The notes beneath the pieces are model-generated. The model saw nothing but the letters and a program-made list of their open reading frames with translations. It was not told the origin of the DNA and ran no database searches. A stretch of 64,000 nt of DNA from Sinohyriopsis cumingii (Eukaryota > Mollusca > Bivalvia > Unionida > Unionidae), in assembly GCA_028554795.2 (NCBI GenBank), contig CM068828.1:5239720-5303719 (forward strand), given 5' to 3'. The stretch's first letter is position 1. Every line of letters starts with the position of its first letter. This document shows, in pieces, positions 12,773 to 23,248 of the stretch. The position numbers were made by a program, and so were the translations under genes.

Positions 12773-13544
12773 AGTCATTCACACAGCCATGGCCTCCTCC
12801 CCAAAATGGCTTGTTTGAATTGAGTTTTGAGTTCTTCATGAACTGTAGGGATTGGTTGGTAGCTTCAGATTTTGTGGTCAGCGTTGTGGATAAAAAGTGC
12901 AGATCTCTTGCACATTTTTTAGTGATGGCAGTTGATAGTTATCCATGATCTCAATATGTCTGGCATTACTAAATACAATTAGTGTACATGAATCTTTGGC
13001 TTTCTTTTGACAGATGCTAGTTTTTAAGTGAGATGGTTTGGTTGTGCTATATGTGCCAGACCCAGATTTCACTAAACATCTTAAACTTTCCTTCTCTAAT
13101 TGAGATTAATGTTACTTGATTGTTTGGCTGTTGAGAATGACTTTTTTAACAGAACACTCTGCATGCATCAGGAACTTAAATACAACCATTAAATCTAGAA
13201 TTGGCTTTAATTTTGTCTAGCCTTAAATCTGAAATTTGAGGAATTTCTGTTTTTTTCATGATTAAAAAGGTTTTTCAAATGAATAAATTTTTCATTACTA
13301 AAAATTTCAACAACAAAAATGCAGATGCTTTTAGGGCAAGGGACTGGTCAACAAGAGTTTATAACAATTATAACAATACTTCAGTTGATGGAATGCACAA
13401 GAAACATCAAATAGAAAGGATGAATTTTCCCCAAAACAAAAAATTTCTATTACAAAATACAGAACAGCAGGCAAAATTTCCTCACTGTCTTATTTGATCA
13501 TGCACACAGATATTTTTTCATTATAAAATTTGAATTTCTTTTAG
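12773..13544. other. Intron, no recognised content
   Basis: Small open frames on both strands (12754-12948, 12878-13072, 13258-13497) have no recognised similarity and low-complexity composition. The intron ends in the acceptor TTTGAATTTCTTTTAG. Confidence 0.45.
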
Positions 13545-13747
13545 GAAAGGATTTGAAAGTAACACAATAGAAATCATTCTGGAGTTTGCTGGCAGACTGT
13601 CAGTGTCTAGCATGCAGGAGCTAGTGGCAACCATTATATTTGAAGACACACCAAGAGTCCGGTTTAATGACGTGGTCGGCCACATGGTGGGTGACCTGCT
13701 GGTGTATTATGCTGACTTGCTGATTTACCACTCTTCCATCGTCTTTG
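13545..13747 (+). CDS. Exon: C-terminal half of SEA module 2
   Basis: A 203-nt exon after TTTCTTTTAG, ending GTCTTTG|GTAAGC, phase 2 in and phase 1 out. It encodes KGFESNTIEIILEFAG, then IIFEDTPRVRFNDVVGHMVG and DLLVYYADLLIYHSSIVF. FEDTPRVRF and GDLLVYY align with FEDLPRIQY/GDLLIFF and YQDLPKVRY/GDLLIYY in the earlier exons. From here on, an intron separates one module from the next. The last bases of the exon and its donor are duplicated directly in the intron (see 13798-13871). Confidence 0.88.
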
Positions 13748-13871
13748 GTAAGCAGAGACATTTATAGCACTGTGTGATATTTACCTGGTACTCACGATGA
13801 TTTACCTTTCTTCCATCGTCTTTGGTAAGCAGAAACATTTATAGCACTGTGTGATATTTACCTGGTACTTA
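13720..13871 (+). repeat. Direct duplication of an exon end and its splice donor
   Basis: The segment from GATTTACCACTCTTCC through TCTTTGGTAAGCAGAGAC to CCTGGTACT is copied again about 77 bp downstream with few changes. The second copy carries a GTAAGC donor at 13825. Use of that donor would add 77 nt, with a stop codon soon after the original junction. Confidence 0.9.
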
Positions 13872-14185
13872 TGATTCATCCCAACTTCAGCCATGCTCTA
13901 TCTTGTTGCCAGTTCAGTATTTACTTTTGGACTACACAATACGTTATTTTGAGGACACTTTATTGTAAATCCTTTCATAAAGTTCCTGTATGTTGGTACT
14001 AGGTCAATAGCTCCATTTGGGTAGCATGGGCTTGGGCAATCAAAACTATATTGCCAGTTTTTATGATAGTGAGTGAGGAGTCAATAGTTATATGTGGGTG
14101 GCTTGGGCTTAATGGATAATTGGATGTACTTTGAGTTAATTGATAGTGAGTGAGGAGTCAATAGTTATATGTGGGTGACATGGAC
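13872..14185. other. Intron with a 90-bp imperfect duplication
   Basis: Two copies of a segment containing GATAGTGAGTGAGGAGTCAA and TAGTTATATGTGGGTG lie at about 14065-14185. No exon is seen. Confidence 0.6.
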
Positions 14186-14189
14186 TTAA

Positions 14190-16185
14190 TGTTGTTTCTC
14201 TATAATCAGTACAGCTATGTTTGTTTCTCTATAATCAGTACAGCTATGTCTGTTTCTCTATAATCAGTACAGCTATGTCTGTTTCTCTATAATCAGTACA
14301 GCTATGTTTGTTTCTCTATAATCAGTACAGCTATGTCTGTTTCTCTATAATCAGTACAGCTATGTCTGTTTCTCTATAATCAGTACAGCTATGTCTGTTT
14401 CTCTATAATCAGTACAGCTATGTCTGTATCTCTATAATCAGCACAGTTATGTCTCTTTGCTATAATCAGTACAGCTATTTATATTTTCTATAATCAGTAC
14501 AGCTATGTCTGTTTCTCTATAATCAGTACAGTTATCTATGTTTCTCTATAATCAGTACATCTATGTCTGTTTCCTTATAAACAGTACAGCTGTGTCTGTT
14601 TCTCTATAATCGGCACAGCTATGTCTGTTTCTCAATAATCAGTACAGCTATGACTGTTTCTCTATAATCAACACAGCTATGTCTGTTTCTCTATAATCAG
14701 TACAGATATGTCTGTTTCTCTATAATCAGTACAGTTATCTATGTTTCTCTATAATCAGTACATCTATGTCTGTTTCCTTATAAACAGTACAGCTGTGTCT
14801 GTTTCTCTATAATCATTACAACTATGTCTCTTCTCTATGATCAATATAACTATATCTGTTTCTCTATAATTAGTACAGCTATGTATGTTTCTTTATAATC
14901 AGCACAGTTATGTCTCATTGCTATAATCAGTACAGCTATTTATATTCTCTATAATCATTATAGCTATGTCTGTTTCTCTATAATCAGTACAGTTATCTAT
15001 GTTTCTCTATAATTAGTACAGCTATGTCTGTATCTCTATAATCAGTACAGCTATGTCTGTTCAACTATAATCAGCACAGCTATGTCTGTTTCTCTATCAT
15101 CAGTACAGCTATGACTGTTTCTCTATAATCAGCACAGCTCTGTCTGTTTCTCTATGATCATTACAGCTATATCTGTTTCTCTATAATCAGTACAGCTATC
15201 TATGTTTCTCTATAATCAGTACATCTATGTATGTTTCCTTATAAACAGTACAACTGTGTCTGTTTCTCTATAATCAGCACAGCTATGTCTGTATCTCTAT
15301 AATCAGTACAGCTATGTCTGTTTCTCTGTAATCAGTACAGCTATGTATGTTTATCTATAATCAGCACAGTTATATCTCTTTGCTATAATCAGTACAGCTA
15401 TTTATATTCTCTATAATCAGAACAGCTATGTCTGTTTCTCTATAATCAGCACAGCTATGTCAATTTCTCTATAATCAGTACATCTATGTATGTTTCTCTG
15501 TAATCATTACAGCTATGTTTGTTTCTCTATAATCAGCACAGCTATGTCTGTTTCTCTATAATCAGTACAGCTTTGTCTGTTTCTCTATAATCAGCACAGC
15601 TATGTCTGTTTCTCTGTAATCAGTACATCTATGTATGTTCCTCTATAATGAGTACAGCTGTGTGTTTCTCTATAATCAGTACAGCTGTGTCTGTTTCTCT
15701 ATAATCAGTACAGCTGTCTATTTCTCTATAATCAGTACAGCTATGTATGTTTCTCTATAATCAGCACAGCTATGTCTGTTTCTCTATAATCAGTACAGCT
15801 GTCTCTTTCTCTATAATCAGTACAGCTATGTATGTTTCTCCATAATCAGCACAGTTATGTCTGTTTCTCTATAATCAGTACATCTATGTCTGTTTCTCTA
15901 TAATCAGTACAGTTGTGTCTGTTTCTCTATTAATACAGCTGTCTGTTTCTCTATCATCAGTACAGCTAAGTATGTTTATAATCAGAACAGCTGTCTGTTT
16001 GTTTATAATCAGTACAACTAAGTCTGTTTCTCTACAATCAGTACAGCAGTGTATGTTTTTCTATAATCAGTACAGCTAAGTATGTTTCTCTATAATCAGT
16101 ACAGCTGTGTTTGTTTCTCAATAATCTGTACAGCTGTGTCTATTACTCTTTAATCAGTATACCGATGTCTCTTCTCTATTGTCAG
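14190..16185 (+). repeat. Minisatellite, about 29-bp unit, running into a splice acceptor
   Basis: Roughly 65-70 copies of TATGTCTGTTTCTCTATAAT followed by CAGTACAGC. Each unit has a pyrimidine-rich stretch and CAG. The last unit, GATGTCTCTTCTCTATTGTCAG, is the real acceptor of exon 16186-16298, so the array appears to be an expansion of that 3' splice site. Confidence 0.93.
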
Positions 16186-16298
16186 ATGCCTGGCTGGTCA
16201 ACTCAACTCAGACAGCCTTCCAGGATTTTTGGGACTCAGCTTTCACCAACCCAGAGTCTGATAAATTTAAAGCCACAGAGAAAAATTTCTGTGAAGCT
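16186..16298 (+). CDS. Exon: N-terminal half of SEA module 3
   Basis: A 113-nt exon between CTCTATTGTCAG and GAAGCT|GTAAGT, phase 1 in and phase 0 out. Joined to the preceding G it encodes DAWLVNSTQTAFQDFWDSAF, then TNPESDKFKATEKNFCEA. NPESDKFKATEKNFC follows the SEA pattern (P.S.KF.ATE.) and ends with Cys in the same position as LLCRD and LFCKD. NST is a glycosylation sequon. The length equals that of exon 30031-30143, which opens the next module. Confidence 0.88.
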
Positions 16299-17694
16299 GT
16301 AAGTAAAGGTTATATAATAGACATGTTGGATTTGACTTTTTCTTTCTGAATGAGGAGTTTAAAGTAATGAACAAGGGAGCATTTGAAACAATTCTTGCAT
16401 CCATTAGTTATAATTTGTATTATTAGTGCTGTTAATGTAAATTATTAGTTTACTGATATTCAGACAAATCTTTGTGGATCTAACATAGCAGCCACTTATA
16501 CGGCATTGGCAGCACCTCCATTTCATATATTTCCTAAACTTCTTGATAAATTCTCACCAAATGTAGAAAAAAATCATTTGAAAACTAAGACGATTCATTT
16601 TCTGACACGTTTGCTCAACCCAATGGCCTTGGGTTCAAGGTCACAGTCATAGAAAATTTGCATGAAGGTTTTGTTAAAGTCTGTTTCTTTGCTTATATTT
16701 CACTTGCTGGATTTTACTCTTGTTTGGGACAAATCATCATGAAGCTATTACAATTCATTCTGTGATATACTTGCTCATCCTAATTTCTTTAAAGTCAAGG
16801 TCACAGTCATGGAAAATTAGCATTAAGGTTTTGATTTTGAATCAATATAAAGTTAAGATGATTGTACAACATGTTGTCTTAATCTTTTGACCCTGGAGTG
16901 AAGGTCACATGTTGTCTTAATCTTTTGACCCTGAAGTGAAGGTCACATCTTTTGCAGAAATGCTTTGGTTCCTGGGCTCAACTTTGCAGACCCTAGTCCC
17001 CTGGCCATCTTGTTTTATAATCTGAATATATTATCAGTATGGCTTTTGTTAAAAAAAATGTTGTTTTACAAAATTGACTTGTTTTTATATATATATATAT
17101 TATATTTGACTCCTTGTAAACAAGTCAAAATCATTGTCACACATCAGACACCTTTTCTTCCTTCCAATATAATATTATAGACCTAAGTTGAATATTATAT
17201 GTCATAGATGCAATAAGAATTTGATATCTTTTATATATGCCTCATCTAAGATATACAGATATTTGACTCAGTTTTGCATACAAATTAAAGACTCATAGAA
17301 TTCAGCATGCAAATCAATGATAGTTTGTGTTGAAATGACAATTTGATCAGATCAACAGATCCAATGACCAATGTTCTAATTAGGTGTCACTGGTCTTTCT
17401 TGTGAGAACATCTTAAGTTGATATTTGTGAGCAAAAAGGTAGATTGACTTGTTAAATATGAGTCAAATGTATTCAGTTTGAGTCAGTAGTAGTAATGACT
17501 CTGTTTCGCCGATTCTTTTACTTCTCTTTTCTCCTCCTTTTTTCTTTCCTCTTTTTGGACTTTCTTCTCCCCTGCATACCTGTATATAGGTAGTTGATGC
17601 CATTGCTGCAAATAATTCAAATGCAGATTTTAAAAGAATCAGAAGATAATTTTAACTATAGTAGGAAGAAAGGACCAATCAGTCTTTAGAATGT
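16299..17694. other. Intron, mostly unique
   Basis: A direct duplication of about 45 bp (CATGTTGTCTTAATCTTTTG... at about 16869-16950) and a short (TA)n at about 17087-17100. The 71-codon frame at 16965-17180 is hydrophobic, A/T-driven and unrecognised. Confidence 0.5.
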
Positions 17695-17925
17695 TGTTAT
17701 TGTCGTAGGGTTTGATGCCATTTTTCAGCACGTGATACATGGCGGCCAGTATTAATGGTGGAGGATGAACCCGGGAAAACCCCGGAAAGAACCACTGACC
17801 CACAAGAAGCTACTGGCACACTTTCTCACATACCCACATTGGCTGAATCCAAGACTCGAACCCATGGAGACAGAGGTGAGATGGTAGTGATCTGTAATGG
17901 ACAGCGCTTTAAACCACTTGGCCAC
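17695..17925 (-). mobile_element. tRNA-derived SINE, family 1, minus strand
   Basis: Reverse complement of the copy at 476-717. It starts on the left with the remains of the (AAC)n tail (TGTTATTGTCG) and ends on the right at the tRNA-like head (CACTTGGCCAC). It is flanked by TCTTTAGAATGT (17683-17694) and TCTTTAGCATGT (17926-17937), a 12-bp target duplication with one change. The 73-codon frame here is the SINE. Confidence 0.88.
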
Positions 17926-18077
17926 TCTTTAGCATGTCATATGTTTCTCTATGATGATCATAGGATTCTGAAGTGATTAAATTTCATAACCTATAACATT
18001 GTTTACATTCCTCAAGCTATTACTGATTTGTATTATTATTTTATAGAAACATTGCATACTGGTATCTCCATCATGTA

Positions 18078-18396
18078 TGTGTGTCATTTGGATTTTTAAC
18101 GTACCTTTAACAATTTTTCAATCATATGGCTACGATGTCTGCAGTGTGTCAGTTTATAGTGGATGTCTAGCACTGGGGCATCATGCCGCAGACATGTAGC
18201 ACAATGTCCCACCCAGGCACATTATCCTGACACCAGGCCGACCAGTCCTAACACTAACCTCTTAATACTGAGTGCCAAGTGAGGCAGCTGTTAATACCAT
18301 TTTTGTAAGTCTTTGGTATGACTCAGCTTGGGATCAAACCCACGACCTCCTGCATCCAAGGCAGATGCTCTAACCACTAGGCCACCGGAGCGGTTA
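18078..18396 (-). mobile_element. tRNA-derived SINE, family 2, minus strand
   Basis: Read on the minus strand it has GGTGGCCTAGTGGTTAGAGC (A box), an anticodon-stem-like TCTGCCTTGGATGCAGG, and GTGGGTTTGATCCC (B box), then a body and a short (CA)n tail. The head loop resembles tRNA-Pro(TGG); this is only a resemblance. Related copies lie at 34815-35073, 41135-41429 and 46523-46855. Confidence 0.88.
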
Positions 18397-18477
18397 TCCA
18401 TAATGTATGTTGCAGTTCTAAATTATATGTACAATAAAGGAAAATAAAACTGATCGGAGTTTTAAAGGTCTCTGAAT

Positions 18478-18705
18478 TAAATGACTGGATCCATTATCTT
18501 ACAAATGCTGTAACACTTTTTGAAGGGGTCTCCAACTGAAGTTGATGGACCTTTAGTTTTGCAAATGTTATAACTCTTTTTGAAGGGTCCTCAAGTTGAC
18601 GTTGATGGACCTATAGTTTTGCAAATGTTATAACACTCTTTGAAGGGCCCTCCAATTGAAGTTGATGGACCTATAGTTTTGCAAATGTTATAACACTCAA
18701 GGTAT
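18478..18705. repeat. Short tandem array, about 60-bp unit, 4 copies
   Basis: The unit contains TTTTGCAAATGTTATAACAC and GAAGTTGATGGACCTATAG. It ends within about 20 bp of the acceptor of exon 18720-18787 but does not include it. Confidence 0.92.
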
Positions 18706-18719
18706 TCTTTTTCTTGCAG

Positions 18720-18787
18720 ATTGATAAGTTCTTCAAGAGTAGTTTCCTTCAAAACCGTTACTACAGATGTTTCATTGACAATTTCCA
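18720..18787 (+). CDS. Exon: middle segment of SEA module 3
   Basis: A 68-nt exon between ATTCTTTTTCTTGCAG and TTCCA|GTAAGT, phase 0 in and phase 2 out. It encodes IDKFFKSSFLQNRYYRCFID and then NF plus two bases of Gln. It is one codon shorter than the middle exons of modules 1 and 2 and equal to that of module 4. The conserved Cys and following Phe are kept. Confidence 0.87.
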
Positions 18788-19059
18788 GTAAGTAAGGTTT
18801 GAAAGATTTGCATTTTAAGATGGGGGATTTTTATTCTTACACATTCAAAATGGTGTTCACAATGGATATTCAGTACATACTTGTAGCTCACACTTTCAAA
18901 CCAGAACTGTCTTAGTGGTCTCTATCATGTCTGCTTATAGATATTCTTAGAAATATTAATTGTTTCAAAATTGTGGAAGGCATGAATGTATGTAATAAAT
19001 ACCCAAACACATTCCTGTCTTTTTCTGAGTTGTGGGTAAGAGCTAGCTTTAATATGGTG

Positions 19060-19440
19060 TTGGAGTTTGTCTTAAATTAAGGCCTTCTTCAGATACCTAC
19101 ATCATATCAAGGTGTTGGAGTTTGTCTCAACTTAAGGCCTTCTTCATATACCTACATCATATCAAGGTGTTGGAGTTTGTCTCAACTTGAGGCCTTCTTC
19201 ATAAACCTACATCATATCAAGGTGTTGGAGTTTGTCTCAACTTGAGGCCTTCTTCATATACCTACTTGATATCAAGGTGTTGGAGTTTGTCTCAGCTTGG
19301 GGCCTTCTTCATATACCTACATCATATCAAGGTGTTAGAGTTTGTCTCAACTTGAGGCCTTCTTCATATACCAACATCATATCAAGGTGTTGGAGTTTGT
19401 CTCAACTTGAGGCCTTCTTCATATACCTACATCATATCAG
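19060..19440. repeat. Minisatellite, 55-bp unit, about 7 copies
   Basis: The unit contains AAGGTGTTGGAGTTTGTCTC and AACTTGAGGCCTTCTTCATA. Copies are nearly identical. The plus-strand frame over it is repeat read-through. Confidence 0.95.
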
Positions 19441-19564
19441 ACTCATGTATAGTGCTCAGTATGAAATATATATGTACTTTATCCTATTAGTTTACAGGCT
19501 GAGCAAATTACCATTCATGATTCAAGGACTTCCTCATCATTCTATTATAAGCTTATATACTAGC

Positions 19565-19755
19565 AGAAGAAGGCATATTGTTTTGGTGTATATGTATACT
19601 GAGGTCTGGATGTCCCTCATGAAAAGGGTATATTGTTTTGGTGTACATGTATACTGAGGTCTGGATGTCCCTCATGAAGGGGGTATATCGTTTTGGTGTA
19701 CATGTATACTGAGGTCTGGATGTCCCTCATGAAGTGGGTATATTATTTTGGTGTG
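19565..19755. repeat. Minisatellite, about 53-bp unit, 3-4 copies
   Basis: The unit contains TTTTGGTGTACATGTATACT and GAGGTCTGGATGTCCCTCAT. A diverged pair built on GATTCATTTAGAGTATTACA follows at about 19905-20045. Confidence 0.9.
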
Positions 19756-20499
19756 CATATACAAATCCATACATTCATAAATCCATACATCTGTAAGTCC
19801 ATGCATACATAAGCCCATACATCCATCCCAAATCTGTTTTTGCATGATAGTACAAAAACTATATAACCATGCACTCTAGCACACTGTATCATTGTCATTG
19901 GTAAACCTGATTCATTTAGAGTATTACAGCAATGTTTCAATTCTTAACAATTTTCTAATGTATGTTTGACATGGCTGATTCATTCAGAGTATTACAACAA
20001 TGTTTCAGTTCTTAACACATATTTCAAATGGATGTTTGACATGGATTTTTTTTTTTTTTTTTTTAGACTAAAACCTTGTTAGTATGATTAAGGAAAATTA
20101 CTTGAAACAGACAGATGAAATTCAGTGAACATTGGTATTTATATGCAGCTGACTTGACAAAATATTCATGTCCTTTTAGTAATTTTTCAATTTCAACTAT
20201 TTTCATGAAAGACAATACATTTTATGTAGACAAATCTAGAAGACCTGTTTAGATTTTCAGGTCAATGAAAGAATCTTTTGTAATATTTAGATATTTCTGA
20301 ACTGTATGGGCATGGAAATATTTGGAAAAAAAAACATTGTTATTACAATAAATTTGAAAACTACTTGTGGTAGACAATATGATCATACATGCTTATATTG
20401 ATACACTGTATATGGTGGTGCTCTACAGTTTTTGTATTTTGCATAAATTTAGAGTTTTAAAGAAATGAGAATTTTCCTGGTTTTCCTCACAGGTTATAC

Positions 20500-20842
20500 T
20501 GTTATTATCTAGTCAGACATATTTGTATTGATACTATATATATATAGATTATCTAATCAGACATGTTTCTATGGATACTATATAAATAGATTATCTAATC
20601 AGACATGTTTCTATGGATACTATATATATATAGATAATCTAATCAGACATATTTGTATTAATGCTATATATATATATATATATATATATATAATCTAATT
20701 TGACATGTTTGTATTGAAACTATGTATATAGATAATCTAATCAGACATGTTTGTTTTGATACTATATATTTTGATAATCTAATCAGACATGTTTGTATTG
20801 ATACTATATAAATAGATTATCTAATCAGACATGTTTCTATGG

Positions 20843-20918
<76 letters not shown>

Positions 20919-21025
20919 CTAATCAGACATGTTTGTATTGATACTATGTATATAGATAATCTAATCAGACATGTTTGTATTGATACTATGTATATAGATA
21001 ATCTAATCAGACATGTTTCTCTGGA

Positions 21026-21062
<37 letters not shown>

Positions 21063-21191
21063 CTAATCAGACATGTTTCTATGGATACTATATATATATG
21101 TATATATATATATATAGATAATCTAATCAGTCATGTTTCTATGGATACTATATTTATATAGATTATCTAATCAGACATGTTTCTATGGATG

Positions 21192-21271
<80 letters not shown>

Positions 21272-21330
21272 ATAATCTAATCAGACATGTTTGTTTTGAT
21301 ACTATATATACAGATTATCTAATCAAATTA
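20500..21330. repeat. Composite array: about 50-bp unit with embedded (TA)n and (GA)n
   Basis: Fifteen or so copies of AATCTAATCAGACATGTTTSTATKGATACTATA, each followed by a TA run of variable length (longest at about 21193-21269). One copy has a (GA)n run at about 20878-20916. Confidence 0.95.
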
Positions 21331-22475
21331 TTGTTACATTAAGTAGAGTTGGGAAGTCTTCAGACTTACATACGGACCAGAGTTCCTGAAAATTTGTCAG
21401 ATACTAATTCTGCCAGAGACATTTTTTTGTCATTTCTACAAGCATGCACCCATTTTGCATCTTACCTTGGGAAATAAACTTCTCTATATATCCAAATTTT
21501 GTTTTTGAATCAGATTTTGAAATCGTTAATATTGCTAATGAAGTTAAACGTGATATCAGTCTTTTCTGTTTCTTAAGATGTGGCATGCAGACCTTCAAAT
21601 AATTTTTATAGTAAAAAACTCAGAACTGTTGGACAATATTGGCATGTATGAGTGATTCCTTGTAAAGACCTTATTAAGAAACTTACTTAGAAACCAATTC
21701 ACCTGGCACATCAACTGTACTAGGTTTCTATATTTGCATGCACATATGTGCACACTTGACCTGTGACTCAAGAACTGTACTGAACAGCATCTAAGCCTTG
21801 CATATTTGCACATTCATATATGTACACACTTGACCAGGCATATGGACTTTATTGGGACTATATATGTACATTAGACCATGGCATATGGACTGTATTGGGA
21901 CTGTATCTAGGCCAGTATATTTATATGTACACATGTATGCATATATGACCTGGCATGTATATTTGCATGTGTACATATATGCACACATATTGAGTCATAA
22001 CTGAACTGTACTAGACTTGCAGGTGTACATGTTTGATTGCCTGATGAGATTTGAATGCCACTGAAATGAACTTTGTAAGTGTTGTTTTCTTTTAGGACAT
22101 TGACAGGAACATTTGTTTAAAGGTTTCCCAAAGAGCAATTTATCCTTTCTGCATTAGAAGTTCACAATCAGACCTAGCCTACAAGTCCATTAGGGATCTG
22201 ACCCCTCAATCCTAGAGATTTAAGGCCCAGTAGTAAAGGTTAAGGTCATAGGCAGCATTCATTTAAATTATTTTCATGAAGTAAATGTTTACATTTTCTT
22301 GATATGGGTACATCAGCTTCTTTCTTGGAATAATAATAGACACTTTAACAGAGGAACATTAAAGATGTTTTAGAGATTCATAGGGAAGAAAGTAAGTTCA
22401 AAACCAGTTGGTTGAAGTTCTCTGAATTGACCTTGCATCATATTTGATCATGGATCCCACTGTAGAGCCCTGCTC
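21331..22475. other. Intron, weakly repetitive
   Basis: Diverged repeats of a TATATTTGCATGCACATATG type, with TGACCTGGCATAT and ACTGTATTGGGACT, lie at about 21720-22020. No gene is seen; minus-strand frames of 64-72 codons have no recognised similarity. Confidence 0.5.
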
Positions 22476-22685
22476 TTATTATACCATGGGTGTAATCATG
22501 GATCCCACTATATAGTCACTGTGAAGTCCCTTAGTATAGTTTTACTCTTTTTATACCATAGGTATAATCATGGATCCCACTATATAGCCACTATGAAGTC
22601 CCTTAGTATAGTTTTACTCTTTTTATACCATAGGTATAATCATGGATCCCACTATATAGTCACTATGAAGTCCCTTAGTATAGTT
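22476..22685. repeat. Tandem repeat, about 72-bp unit, 3 copies
   Basis: The unit contains ATAATCATGGATCCCACTAT, ATAGTCACTATGAAGTCCC and TTAGTATAGTTTTACTC. The last two copies are nearly identical. Confidence 0.93.
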
Positions 22686-23003
22686 GCTACAAATCCTACT
22701 TTTAATTGAACCTAGAATTCATTTATGCGTTTAAAGTGACTAAGCTCTCATGTTGCCAAGTTTTTGTAATTATCATTTTTAATTTGTATAACATTCTTTT
22801 TATAAAACTGAAGAATATACATACTTAGCCATGTAGAAATAGACTTTAATTGATTATTACTAATAATTACAAAGCCTTGTTGGAACGTCCCTCAATGTGA
22901 GCCTTCCTCTTTTATGAATACTTCTTACTTTTGTGACTTTTTTGAACAGCATTATAAAAAAAATAAAAAACATCGTTATGTCGTACATTAACTTATTTTT
23001 CAG

Positions 23004-23248
23004 GTACAATCCTGCACTTGCTGACCCCATCAGTTTTACCTTCTCCCTCGTGCTGAATGGCACAGAGCCATTAATACAGAGTGAAATAGAAGAGATCATT
23101 GCATCCAACACAGAAAGTTTTCCCATTGGAAAGGACTACTGGTCATTGATTGGAGAACTCCTCTTCAAGAAAAAAATTTATGATGAAATCAAGATAAATA
23201 TATCAAACTACCTCATGACAGTAGCCACTATACCACCACCAACTACCA
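23004..23248 (+). CDS. Exon: C-terminal half of SEA module 3 and linker
   Basis: A 245-nt exon after CTTATTTTTCAG, ending ACTACCA|GTAAGT, phase 2 in and phase 1 out. It encodes YNPALADPISFTFSLVLNGT, then IEEIIASNTESFPIGKDYW and SLIGELLFKKKIYDEIKI, and finishes with a short PPPTT linker. It fits the position of 13545-13747 but is more diverged (IGELLFKKKIYD in place of GDLLVYYAD). NGT and NIS are sequons. Reading on past the donor meets a stop at 23302-23304, so failure to use this donor would truncate the protein. The exon end and donor have been amplified into the downstream array. Confidence 0.87.

Noticed and set aside
22933..23003. ATG at 22933 as start of the exon at 23004.
   Set aside because: This stretch is intron: the acceptor CTTATTTTTCAG and matching phase with exon 18720-18787 place the start at 23004.
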